A DNA stretch of 64,000 nt, from contig NZ_JACBZF010000002.1 of the NCBI RefSeq assembly GCF_013408095.1, forward strand, positions 186,001 to 250,000. Reading direction: 5' to 3'. Source of the DNA: Novosphingobium marinum. Lineage in GTDB: Bacteria > Pseudomonadota > Alphaproteobacteria > Sphingomonadales > Sphingomonadaceae. The notes beneath the pieces were generated by a model that was not told where the DNA came from, ran no database searches, and saw only the letters and a program-made list of their open reading frames with translations. The position numbers were made by a program, and so were the translations under genes. Below are positions 17,594-26,068 of the stretch, piece after piece (the stretch's first letter is position 1; each line of letters begins with the position of its first letter).

Positions 17594-18486
17594 GCGGCCC
17601 GGTCCTTCGCGGCGAGCGGCAGGCGCGCGCGCCGTGCCCGGCCCATCGTGCCGCCGATGCTGGCGATCATCATCAGCACGACCGAGAGCCACTGCACGCA
17701 CGTCAGGCGCTCGCCCAGGATCGCGAATGCGACGAGCGCGGCGATGGCGGGCGCGCAACTCGTGATCACACTGAAGATGCCGCTGGTCAGGCGGGGAAAC
17801 GCCGTCATCTCGAGCCAGTAGGGCAGCATGCTCGAAAGGAGCGCGACCGCAAGGCCGATCGACAACACCTCCGGCGTCCAGGACGCAAGGTCGGCGGAGG
17901 CCAGTCCCGCCGGGAACGTCACGGCGCAGGCCACGATCATGCCCAGAGTCAGCGCATTGGTGCCTCCCACCGCTGCCGCGCGCCTGCCGAAAAGGATGTA
18001 GAGCGCCCAGCACGCCGCCGCGCCGAGGGCGAAGGCGATTCCCACGGGATCGACCGGCGCGGGACGCGATGGCCACGGCACGAGCAACAGCAGGCTGGCG
18101 ACGGCGAGCGCGAACCAGAAGAGGTCGCGGGCCGAGCGCGAGGAGAGCAGCACGAGCGCCAGCGGTCCCGCGATCTCGATGGTGACCGCGATGCCGATGG
18201 GAATGCGCTCGAACGACCAGTAGATGAGCAGGTTCATGCCACCCAGCGACAGGCCGTAGCCGACCAGCGGCAGCGCAGGCCCTTTTGCCGGTGCCGCGTT
18301 TCGAAGCGCGCGCCAGGGCCGGACGGCAGCCAGCAGGACCGCAGCCGAAATGCCGGTGCGCAACATGGCGACACCTTCCGGACCGACGACCGGGAAGACA
18401 TGCTTGGCGAGCGCCGCACCGACGTTGACCGAGACCTGCGCGGCCACGATCGCGGCCCCCGCCAACCGGATCGAGCGTTCGTCCAT
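17587..18486 (-). CDS. EamA-family (RhtA-like) metabolite exporter
   Basis: This 299-residue protein has about ten predicted membrane helices arranged as two EamA repeats, with glycine-rich helices such as ACWALYILFGRRAA typical of RhtA-type amino-acid exporters. The C-terminus is basic (RARRARLPLAAKDR), as expected for a cytoplasmic tail. It is the first gene of a unit with modB and modC, overlapping modB by 7 bases. A functional link with molybdate transport is not obvious, and the exported substrate is unknown. Confidence 0.82.
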   Translation of the reverse strand: MDERSIRLAGAAIVAAQVSVNVGAALAKHVFPVVGPEGVAMLRTGISAAVLLAAVRPWRALRNAAPAKGPALPLVGYGLSLGGMNLLIYWSFERIPIGIAVTIEIAGPLALVLLSSRSARDLFWFALAVASLLLLVPWPSRPAPVDPVGIAFALGAAACWALYILFGRRAAAVGGTNALTLGMIVACAVTFPAGLASADLASWTPEVLSIGLAVALLSSMLPYWLEMTAFPRLTSGIFSVITSCAPAIAALVAFAILGERLTCVQWLSVVLMMIASIGGTMGRARRARLPLAAKDRAAC

Positions 18487-18597
18487 GGTCCGGCGATGCC
18501 GCGCCTTGGCGGCCAATTCAAGCATCAAAGCAGGCGGCTGGCCTTTGGGCCGGCGCTTTCCTAGGGTACGGCAACGATTGATTCCCCCGGAGGACCG

Positions 18598-20430
18598 ATG
18601 ACCCGCTTTATCCTGCTTGCTTCCACCGCCCTCGTCGCTGCCTGCGCTGCGCCCGCCGCGCAAGAGAACGCCGCGCCGATGGCCGCGTCCGACGCTGCCG
18701 TCCAGCCGGGCGACAACGCCCGGCTTGCAGCCCTGTTCGAAGAATACGACGAGGCGCAACTCGCCATGTCGCCGATGACCAAGGCCTATCGCGGCATCAT
18801 CGATGAAGACTACGGTAAATGGGACGAGTTCACCGATGCGGCGGAAGCGCGCGACCAGCAGCTTGACGTCGATACGCTGGCGCGGATGCGCGCCGCGTTC
18901 GATCCCGCCGCGCTGCCGGCGTCGGATGCGCTTTCCTACGAGCTGTTCGAGAGCATGGTCGGGCGCGGCACGGCAGCCTACGAGTTCCGCGACAACGACT
19001 ACGTGTTCGACCAGATGCGCGGCTTGCAGAGTTTCGCGCCGGCCTTCCTGATCAACATTCATCGCGTTACCGACGTGCCCACCGCGCAGGCCTACGTCAG
19101 CAGGCTCGCCAGCCTCGACACGCTGATGGACCAGGCCCTGCAGCAGTCGACCGAGCGGGCGGCGAATGGCGTCATGCCGCCGAAATGGGTTTATCCCTAC
19201 GTGATCGACGATGCCCGCAACGTCATCAAGGGTGCGCCGTTCGACGACGGCGAGGATTCTCCGATCTGGGACGACTTCAAGACCAAGGTCGGAAAGCTCG
19301 AGATCGCGCAGTCGGAAAAGGACCGGCTGCTGTCCGAGGGACGGACCGCGCTGCTCAATGACGTACAACCCGCCTACCGCAGGCTGATCCAGACGATGGA
19401 AGCACAGTATGCGGGCGCTCCGACCGACGACGGGGTCTGGCGGCTGCCGCGCGGCGCTGAATACTATGCCGAGCGCCTTTCGAACTACACGACGACCGAC
19501 CTGACCGCCGAGCAGATCCACCAGATCGGCCTGCGCGAGGTCGACCGCATCCACGGACAGATGCGCGAGATCATGGACGAGGTCGGCTTCGAAGGGACGC
19601 TACAGGAATTCTTCGCCAGCCTGCGCACCAGCGACGAGCAGTTCTACGATACGCGCGAAGCCTACCTGGCCGACGTCGACGCCGTGCTAGAACGCATGGA
19701 AGTGGCCCTGCCGCGCTATTTCAACACGCTTCCCGAAGCCGACCTGGTGGTGAAGCCGGTCGAGGAATTCCGCGAGAAGTCGGCGGGCAAGGCGTTCTAT
19801 CAGCGCCCCGCTCCCGATGGCTCGCGGCCCGGCACCTATTATGTCAACCTCTACAACCTTCGCGACATGTCGAAGACCGAGCTCGAAGCGCTTGCCTACC
19901 ATGAAGGCGTGCCCGGCCATCACCTGCAGCTCGCCATCCAGACGATGCTCGGCGACGTGCCGGCCTTCCGGCGTTTCGGCGGCGTGACTGCCTATTCGGA
20001 AGGCTGGGGTCTCTATTCGGAGGAACTCGGCAAGGACATGGGTTTCTACAAGAATCCCTACTCCGACTTCGGCCGGCTCGGCATGGAACTGTGGCGCGCG
20101 GCGCGGCTCGTCGTCGATACCGGCATCCACCACAAGCGCTGGAGCCGCGAGCAGGCGATCGCCTGGCTTTCGCAGAACACGCCGAACCCCGAGGGCGACG
20201 TGCGCAAGGCGATCGAGCGCTACATCGTCTTCCCCGGTCAGGCGACCGCCTACATGATCGGCAAACTTAAGATCATGGAGCTTCGCGACCGCGCGCAGCG
20301 GGCGCTCGGCGACGATTTCACCATGGGCGATTTCCACGACGTCATCCTGCTTTCCGGACCGGTTCCACTCGATGTCATGGAACGCCGCGTCGACGAGTGG
20401 ATCGCGCGCGGCGGCGGATCGGCGTCGTAG
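18598..20430 (+). CDS. DUF885 lipoprotein, putative zinc metalloprotease
   Basis: The product is 610 residues from an ATG preceded by GGAGG. A lipoprotein signal ends at LVAAC (Cys16). The DUF885 hallmark AYHEGVPGHHLQ is present with an HE...HH putative zinc site, followed by AYSEGWGLYSEELG, which would provide a further Glu. Members are M3/M32-like predicted metallopeptidases; few have been characterised. The lipobox places it in the envelope. It is followed after 10 bases by the alcohol dehydrogenase gene, so co-transcription is likely. Confidence 0.85.
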   Translation: MTRFILLASTALVAACAAPAAQENAAPMAASDAAVQPGDNARLAALFEEYDEAQLAMSPMTKAYRGIIDEDYGKWDEFTDAAEARDQQLDVDTLARMRAAFDPAALPASDALSYELFESMVGRGTAAYEFRDNDYVFDQMRGLQSFAPAFLINIHRVTDVPTAQAYVSRLASLDTLMDQALQQSTERAANGVMPPKWVYPYVIDDARNVIKGAPFDDGEDSPIWDDFKTKVGKLEIAQSEKDRLLSEGRTALLNDVQPAYRRLIQTMEAQYAGAPTDDGVWRLPRGAEYYAERLSNYTTTDLTAEQIHQIGLREVDRIHGQMREIMDEVGFEGTLQEFFASLRTSDEQFYDTREAYLADVDAVLERMEVALPRYFNTLPEADLVVKPVEEFREKSAGKAFYQRPAPDGSRPGTYYVNLYNLRDMSKTELEALAYHEGVPGHHLQLAIQTMLGDVPAFRRFGGVTAYSEGWGLYSEELGKDMGFYKNPYSDFGRLGMELWRAARLVVDTGIHHKRWSREQAIAWLSQNTPNPEGDVRKAIERYIVFPGQATAYMIGKLKIMELRDRAQRALGDDFTMGDFHDVILLSGPVPLDVMERRVDEWIARGGGSAS

Positions 20431-20440
20431 GAGGGTTTCG

Positions 20441-21463
20441 ATGAAGGCCGCTGTCTTTCGCGAGGCGGGAAAGCCCTTTTCCGTCGAGGACGTGCCGGTT
20501 CCCGAACCCGGTCCCGGCGAACTGCTGATCCGGGTGCATCGCTGCGGCGTCTGCGGCAGCGACCTGCACATGACCGACGAGCACAGCTGCTTCAATCCGC
20601 CGGGCGGATCGGTGATCGGCCACGAATTCGCAGGTGAGGTCGTGGCCCTAGGCGATGGTACCCAGGCCGCGTGGAAAGAGGGCCACAGGCTCGCTGCGCT
20701 GCCCTACATCGGCTGCGGCGTTTGTCGCGCGTGCCTTTCCGGCGATCCGACGCAATGTCCCGATGTCCGCAGCCAGGCGAGTGGCGGCGCGATCGGCGGC
20801 TTTGCCGAATACTGCGTCGTCAGCGCCCGGGACGCGGTCAGGCTGAGCGACGGGTTGGGCTGGGAGGAAGGCGCCTTCGTCGAACCCGTGGCCGTCGGCG
20901 TGCACACGGTCGCCACCGCGCAGATCCCGATGGGCGCGCGCGTGCTCGTGCTGGGCGCGGGGCCGGTCGGGCTCGCCGTTGCCGCCTGCGCGCGCATCGC
21001 CGGGGCCGAGGCCGTTGCAGTGGCGGCGCGGACGGATCGCCGCGCCGACCCTGCCGTGACGATGGGCGCGAGCGAGTTCATGCTGGCCGACGACGACCTT
21101 GCGCAGAACTTCGCACGCCATGCGGGCGGACCGCCGGAATTCGTGATCGAGTGCGTCGGGCTTCCCGGCATGCTGGGCCGCGCCACCAGCCTCGTCGCGC
21201 CGCGCGGGACCGTCGTCATGGCAGGGGCCTGCATGCAGCAGGAGAGCTTCATGCCGATCGTCGCGACGATGAAGGAACTGCGCGTCCAGTTCGCGATCTG
21301 CTATTCGCGCCGCGAATTCGCCTTTGCCGAAAAGCTCATCGCCAGCGGCCGCATCGATCCCATGCCGATGTTCGACGGCACGGTCGGTTTCGACGATTTC
21401 CCCGGTCGTTTCGAAGAGCTTCGAACCGACAAGGAAGTGTGCAAGATTATGCTGAAGCCCTGA
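20441..21463 (+). CDS. zinc-dependent medium-chain alcohol/sorbitol-type dehydrogenase
   Basis: The product is 340 residues from the ATG at 20441. The catalytic zinc site is indicated by CGVCGSD and GHEFAGEV. The structural zinc has four Cys in CGVCRACLSGDPTQC. The Rossmann loop VLGAGPVGLAVA binds NAD(P). It belongs to the threonine/sorbitol/polyol dehydrogenase branch, but the substrate is not evident. It ends exactly where the convergent enoyl-CoA hydratase gene ends, with no gap. Confidence 0.88.
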   Translation: MKAAVFREAGKPFSVEDVPVPEPGPGELLIRVHRCGVCGSDLHMTDEHSCFNPPGGSVIGHEFAGEVVALGDGTQAAWKEGHRLAALPYIGCGVCRACLSGDPTQCPDVRSQASGGAIGGFAEYCVVSARDAVRLSDGLGWEEGAFVEPVAVGVHTVATAQIPMGARVLVLGAGPVGLAVAACARIAGAEAVAVAARTDRRADPAVTMGASEFMLADDDLAQNFARHAGGPPEFVIECVGLPGMLGRATSLVAPRGTVVMAGACMQQESFMPIVATMKELRVQFAICYSRREFAFAEKLIASGRIDPMPMFDGTVGFDDFPGRFEELRTDKEVCKIMLKP

Positions 21464-22285
21464 TCAGGTTCGCGGCTCGGCCTTGCCGCTGGCGTAGTTG
21501 AACACCTGACCTTCGCGCCAGGCGGCATAGGCCTTGCGAAAATCGCCGGTTCCCATCGCGATGGCTTCGGCGTCAACTTCTGTCGCTTCGCCCTGCGCCA
21601 GCGGCCCTTCCCAGATCGCTGAAAGGCAGCGTTTGGTTTGAGCAAAGGAGGCGGACGAGCAGTAGCGAAGGCGCTCGAGTACCGAAGAGAGGTGGGCATC
21701 GAGCGCCTCGGCGTTAGCGAACGAGCGCGTGACCAGACCTTCGCGCGCGGCGGCTGCGCCTGAAATGGCCTCGCCCAGCAGGAGGAACTCCTGCGCACGC
21801 CGCATCGCCATCATGCGCCCGCCCCATTGCGTGCCGCCCCAGGCCGCCACGAAGCCGAGCGTCACTTCCGGAAAACTGAACTGCGCATCGTCGAGCGTGT
21901 AAACGAAGTCGCAGCGCAGGAGCTGTTCGAGCCCCCCGCCCAGCGCGCCTGCCCGCGCAATGCCGATGACAGGCTTGGGAAGCGCGGAGATCCTGCGTCC
22001 GAGGTCTTGCCCGCGATGGACGATGTCTCGGAAATCCGCATCGTCCAGCTCGTCGAGCGAGGGCTTCAGTTCGGTCACCATGACTGCGCCGCGATGGAAG
22101 CCGGGGCCGCCGGCGTCTATCACCACCGCGCGGATCGCATCGTCCGCCTTCGCTCGCTCCATCGCCTCGGTCAGCGCGCGGGCAATCCCCAGCGAGATGC
22201 CGTAGCTCGTCGCCTCGTTCTGCTTGGTCAGGAAAAGCACGCCATCGTCGAGGCGGGATTCCAGATCAAGGTTTGTCTCGCTCAT
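21464..22285 (-). CDS. enoyl-CoA hydratase/isomerase family protein
   Basis: The product is 273 residues from the ATG at 22285. The crotonase fold is recognisable. Both catalytic glutamates of hydratases are conserved, in AGALGGGLEQLL and AQFSFPEVTLGF, and the GGTQ motif is present. A hydratase activity is therefore more likely than a degenerate family member. The oxyanion-hole segment (GPGFHRGAVM) departs from the usual AGAD pattern. It overlaps the 3' end of the upstream DedA gene by 20 bases. Confidence 0.85.
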   Translation of the reverse strand: MSETNLDLESRLDDGVLFLTKQNEATSYGISLGIARALTEAMERAKADDAIRAVVIDAGGPGFHRGAVMVTELKPSLDELDDADFRDIVHRGQDLGRRISALPKPVIGIARAGALGGGLEQLLRCDFVYTLDDAQFSFPEVTLGFVAAWGGTQWGGRMMAMRRAQEFLLLGEAISGAAAAREGLVTRSFANAEALDAHLSSVLERLRYCSSASFAQTKRCLSAIWEGPLAQGEATEVDAEAIAMGTGDFRKAYAAWREGQVFNYASGKAEPRT

Positions 22286-22916
22286 CGGTAGTATCCCTCC
22301 CTTGGTGCCGCGCGTGCGATCGGTCCGGCTTCCAGCGTAAGACACGATAGACGTAATACACAATCATGCCGGCCACTATGACGTTCGACACCGGGTCGAG
22401 GTAATCCTTTACCGCCCCGTAATTCTCGCCCAGCAGGTAGCCCAGGAGGGCCAGGATCGTGGTCCACGCGATCGTCCCGATGCTCGAATAGATCAGGAAG
22501 CGGCGCAGGCTCATCCCGAAGATCCCGGCCGGGACCGAGATGAGCGTTCGCACCGCGGGAACGAGCCTCCCGATCAGAACCGCCTTCTCGTCATGCTTGT
22601 CGAACCAGGCGTCCACCTTCTCGACATCGGACGGGCGCAGCGTCAACAACCGACCGTGCCGCCCGGCCCACTGCTTGAGGCGATCCTCGCCGATCCATCG
22701 GCCGATGTAGTACCACAGAGTCGCTCCGGCGAGGGAGCCGACGCTGCCGGCCAGAACGACCATCACGATGCTCATGCCGCCACGCTGCGCCTCGAACCCG
22801 GCGAGAGGCATGATCAGTTCGGACGGGATCGGCGGGAACACGTTCTCCAGAAACATGAGGAGCGCGATGCCGACGTAACCGGTCTGGTCGAGAAGATCGG
22901 TGATCCAGTCGAAAAT
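22266..22916 (-). CDS. DedA-family membrane protein with apparent ATT start
   Basis: DedA proteins are inner-membrane, undecaprenyl-phosphate or lipid-flippase-related proteins. Family motifs here are FLENVFPPIPSE, GRLVPAVRT and AGIFGMS. The first in-frame ATG (22856) would delete the conserved N-terminus FDWITDLLDQTGYVGIALL, which is encoded in frame upstream. In that frame an ATT at 22914-22916 sits 8 bases after a perfect AGGAGG (22925-22930), and no ATG, GTG or TTG was found in a suitable position. The product would be 216 residues. A one-base sequencing deletion after the out-of-frame ATGATG is the alternative. The 3' end overlaps the enoyl-CoA hydratase start by 20 bases. Confidence 0.75.
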   Translation of the reverse strand: MFDWITDLLDQTGYVGIALLMFLENVFPPIPSELIMPLAGFEAQRGGMSIVMVVLAGSVGSLAGATLWYYIGRWIGEDRLKQWAGRHGRLLTLRPSDVEKVDAWFDKHDEKAVLIGRLVPAVRTLISVPAGIFGMSLRRFLIYSSIGTIAWTTILALLGYLLGENYGAVKDYLDPVSNVIVAGMIVYYVYRVLRWKPDRSHARHQGRDTTDERDKP

Positions 22917-23070
22917 GGCATCATCCTCCTGCCGCGATGGATGGTTCTTTCTCGAATCCCAAACGCGCGATCGGTCGTTATGTTCTTCGTCGATGCGGGT
23001 TGGCCAAACGCTCGCGACGAATGTAGACCGGAGTCAAACACCGCGAACATGCGGGAAAGGAGAGAGGCCG

Positions 23071-23634
23071 ATGGACGAGCAACTGGAACGCCGCTTGCGC
23101 GAATTGCTGGACAAGCAGGAAATCACCGAGATCATCTACAAGAATGCCCGGGCCGTTGACCGCCGCGACGCGCCGCTGATGAGCACGGGCTTCCACCCCG
23201 ACGCGACCGACGATCACGGCATGTTCCAGGGCAAGGCCAGCGATTTCGTACCCTGGGTCATGGAAGTGCTTTCGACGATGGAAATGACCCAGCACGTCGT
23301 CGGAAACGTCCTGATCCGGCTCGATGGCGACCAGGCCACGTCCGAGAGCTATTTCATCGCGCATCACCTCATCAAGGCAGAGAACGGCGCGGGCATCTGG
23401 CTGGGCGCGGCCGAGGATGCCGCCGACCAGTTCATGGTCGCAGGCGGTCGCTATCTCGACAGGTTCGAAAAACAAGACGGGGAGTGGCGGATCGTGCATC
23501 GCCATGCGGTGTTCGACTGGAATACCGAGATGGATTCGACGGAGAAATGGGATCGCGACGCGCTCGACACCTGGGTCTTCGGCAAGCCCGCGCCGCACGA
23601 TGCGTCGTACCAGCTCTTGCCGACGGAAGATTGA
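23071..23634 (+). CDS. SnoaL/NTF2-like protein
   Basis: The product is 187 residues, preceded by a GGAAAGGAGAGAGG ribosome-binding region. It has the SnoaL-like pattern of an N-terminal helix (LRELLDKQEITEIIYKNARAVD), a DRRDAPLM turn and a C-terminal GRYLDRFEKQDGEWRIVHR sheet. NTF2-fold members include polyketide cyclases, dehydratases and the beta subunits of Rieske dioxygenases. It lies 28 bases before a Rieske alpha-subunit gene and probably opens that operon. Its biochemical role is unassigned. Confidence 0.8.
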   Translation: MDEQLERRLRELLDKQEITEIIYKNARAVDRRDAPLMSTGFHPDATDDHGMFQGKASDFVPWVMEVLSTMEMTQHVVGNVLIRLDGDQATSESYFIAHHLIKAENGAGIWLGAAEDAADQFMVAGGRYLDRFEKQDGEWRIVHRHAVFDWNTEMDSTEKWDRDALDTWVFGKPAPHDASYQLLPTED

Positions 23635-23662
23635 GCGGGAGCTATTCCGCAGGAGAACGACG

Positions 23663-25021
23663 ATGCTGAAAGAAGAAGCACAGGCCGAAGACCGGCTGGC
23701 CGATCTGACCAAGCAGCCCGAGCCGCCGCTGACGCCGGGCAACCCGATCGACGGGTCGCGCTACTGGTCGCGCGAGTTCATGGACCTCGAGTGGGAGCAT
23801 GTGTGGACGCGGACCTGGCAGATCGCCGGAATGCGCAGGCAGTTGCAGAAGCCGGGGGACTTCCTGACGACGACGCTCGGGCGCGAGGAAATCCTGTGCA
23901 CACTGGGCCGGGACGGTGCGGTGCGAACGTTCTTCAACGTTTGCCAGCACCGGGGAATGCCGCTCTCGACCGACGACGTGGGCCATGCCTCGGGCGGCGT
24001 CATGGCGTGCCCCTACCACGGCTGGCGATTCGACATGGCGGGGGTGCTGCGCTCGGTCCCCGACGAGGCAGATTTCGTGCAGGGCAGCCCTTGCGGCAAG
24101 CTCAACCTGGTCGAGATCAGGTGCGAGGTCTGGGCAGGCTTCATCTGGTTCAACCTCGACGACGGCGCGCCGCCGCTGCGCACCGCGCTGGGCGAGATCG
24201 CCGACCAGATCGATACCTACCCGATGGACGACATGGTCCGCACCCACTGGGTAACCATCGAAGGCGATTTCAACTGGAAGCTCATCCAGGACAACTTCAA
24301 CGAAAGCTACCATCTGCCCTTCGTGCACCCGCAGCTGAAATACGTGCTCGAACAGGCGCACGAGCATTGTCAGTTCGACCTTTACGGCACCGGTCATTCG
24401 CGCATGCTGATGCCGGGAGGCGCTCCGTCCAGGGCTCTGGTCGGTGGCGAGAACGAGACGATCGAGGCTATGCGCGACGAACTAACCTGCTGGGGACTCG
24501 ACGCGGATTCGTTTCGCGGACGCCGTCAGGAAATGCGCGCGGCGCTGCAAGCGAAGAAGCGCGAGCTTGGAGCCGAGAAAGGCTTCGACTTCTCGCGCTA
24601 TCACGATGCGCAGCTTACCGACCACTGGCACTACACGATCTTTCCCAACCTGTCCTTCAGCCTCAAGCCCGAAGGCAACATCTGGCTGCGCGGCAGGCCG
24701 CATCCGACGGATCCGGAGAAGTGCTATTTCGACATGTGGTACCTCTCGCTGTTCCCGAGGGACGAGGACCGGTTCTACTCGTACTCGATGGGTGCTTACC
24801 TCGATAAGTCGGCGCCGGACGTGCACGTGCAGGGCAAGTACGACGAGGTCGATATCGGTCCGGCCGTAATCCAGGACGTCGAGGTCTGGGGCACACAGCA
24901 GCGCGGGCTTCGCTCGCGCGGCTACCGCCGTGCCTACCTCGCCTGGCAGGAGCGGCGCATCCACTACTTCCACGACAACCTCGACCGGATGATCGGGCAG
25001 GGCAGGAAGAGGAGCGCCTGA
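23663..25021 (+). CDS. Rieske non-heme iron oxygenase, alpha subunit (1)
   Basis: The product is 452 residues. The Rieske [2Fe-2S] ligands are C94, H96, C116 and H119. The mononuclear iron site NFNESYHLPFVH gives H217 and H222, with E214 at the position of the bridging aspartate of naphthalene dioxygenase. It is more divergent than the other alpha subunits here: it lacks the WQWACREE segment that three of them share. It lies between two SnoaL-like genes, and its stop overlaps the next start in TGATG. It presumably hydroxylates or demethylates a hydrophobic substrate using electrons from a reductase not encoded nearby. Confidence 0.92.
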   Translation: MLKEEAQAEDRLADLTKQPEPPLTPGNPIDGSRYWSREFMDLEWEHVWTRTWQIAGMRRQLQKPGDFLTTTLGREEILCTLGRDGAVRTFFNVCQHRGMPLSTDDVGHASGGVMACPYHGWRFDMAGVLRSVPDEADFVQGSPCGKLNLVEIRCEVWAGFIWFNLDDGAPPLRTALGEIADQIDTYPMDDMVRTHWVTIEGDFNWKLIQDNFNESYHLPFVHPQLKYVLEQAHEHCQFDLYGTGHSRMLMPGGAPSRALVGGENETIEAMRDELTCWGLDADSFRGRRQEMRAALQAKKRELGAEKGFDFSRYHDAQLTDHWHYTIFPNLSFSLKPEGNIWLRGRPHPTDPEKCYFDMWYLSLFPRDEDRFYSYSMGAYLDKSAPDVHVQGKYDEVDIGPAVIQDVEVWGTQQRGLRSRGYRRAYLAWQERRIHYFHDNLDRMIGQGRKRSA

Positions 25022-25554
25022 TGGATAGCAGAGAAAGCGAAAGTCTCACCGCAATCGAGCGCCTGATCGCCCGCGACGAGGTGCGCCAGCTCCTCAGCCT
25101 CTACAGCCACGGCATCGATCGCTGCGACGAGGAGGAACTGAAGAAGGTCTTCTGGCCCGATGCGACCTGCGACTACGGAACCTTCAGCGGCAACGCCTGG
25201 GAGTTCGCGACCGGCCTGATCGCAGCGCTGCGCGAGCTTGACCGCACGCAGCACCTCATCTGCAACGTGGTCATCGACGTCACCTCGGCAACGACGGCAA
25301 GGGCGCAGACATCGGTCCTCGCCTATCACGAGCTTCCGGACGAGGACGGGCGGCCCATCGTGCGCGTCGTCGGCGGGCGCTATCTCGACCGCGCGGAATG
25401 CCGGAACGGCGAATGGCGGCTGGCGGAGCGGCTCTATCTCATGGACTGGAACCAGAACGGCCCCGATACCGGTGACTGGAAAGGCTGGATTTACGGCGCG
25501 CTCAACAAGGGCGACCGCTTTCCCGCCGACCCGTCGCGCACCTGGTTCGACTGA
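25021..25554 (+). CDS. SnoaL/NTF2-like protein
   Basis: The product is 177 residues and begins at the A of the Rieske stop codon (TGATG). The pattern matches the protein encoded at 23071: RLIARDEVRQLLSLYSHGIDRCD at the N-terminus, then VVGGRYLDRAECRNGEWRLAER. Tight coupling to the Rieske gene suggests stoichiometric production, which fits a beta-like partner or an enzyme acting on its product. It is followed by a VOC gene after 31 bases. Confidence 0.8.
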   Translation: MDSRESESLTAIERLIARDEVRQLLSLYSHGIDRCDEEELKKVFWPDATCDYGTFSGNAWEFATGLIAALRELDRTQHLICNVVIDVTSATTARAQTSVLAYHELPDEDGRPIVRVVGGRYLDRAECRNGEWRLAERLYLMDWNQNGPDTGDWKGWIYGALNKGDRFPADPSRTWFD

Positions 25555-25585
25555 CCTGCCTAACCTTCATACTGGAGAGATCGGA

Positions 25586-26056
25586 ATGATCGTCGGAATA
25601 CATCACGTCGCCCTGCATACGGCCAATCTCGACCGCATCGTCGATTTCTATCGCCGCGCGTTCGGCTTCAAGCCGGTAGGCGATGTCTTTTCCTGGGCGA
25701 ACGAGCCCGCCATCGACGAGGGCATCGGGGTGAAGAACTCCGCTGCGCGAACCGTCATGCTGAAGGCGGGCACCTGCTACCTCGAGGTCTTCGAGTATTC
25801 CAGCCCGCCCGCGCGCGAGGGCGAACCCCTGCGGCCGAACGACCACGGCTACACTCACTTCTGCGTCGACGTCACCGACATCGAGACAGAATACGAGCGC
25901 CTGAAGGGCGAGGGGATGACCTTCGCCAAGGACAGCCCGATGGACATGGGCGAGATAAAGGCGGTCTACGGCAAGGATCCGGACGGCAACGTAATCGAAA
26001 TCCAGGAAGTCGTCGCCGACCACGATTTTGCCCTGTCCCGCCTTTCGGAAGGCTGA
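25586..26056 (+). CDS. VOC/glyoxalase-family protein
   Basis: This 156-residue single VOC module pair has candidate metal ligands His in GIHHVALHT, His in YTHFCVDV and Glu in VIEIQEV. It resembles lactoylglutathione-lyase, methylmalonyl-CoA epimerase and extradiol-type proteins, and the ligand pattern does not separate these. It closes the plus-strand operon that starts at 23071 and ends 12 bases from the end of a convergent Rieske gene. Confidence 0.8.
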   Translation: MIVGIHHVALHTANLDRIVDFYRRAFGFKPVGDVFSWANEPAIDEGIGVKNSAARTVMLKAGTCYLEVFEYSSPPAREGEPLRPNDHGYTHFCVDVTDIETEYERLKGEGMTFAKDSPMDMGEIKAVYGKDPDGNVIEIQEVVADHDFALSRLSEG

Positions 26057-26068
26057 TCGCCCGCCTGA

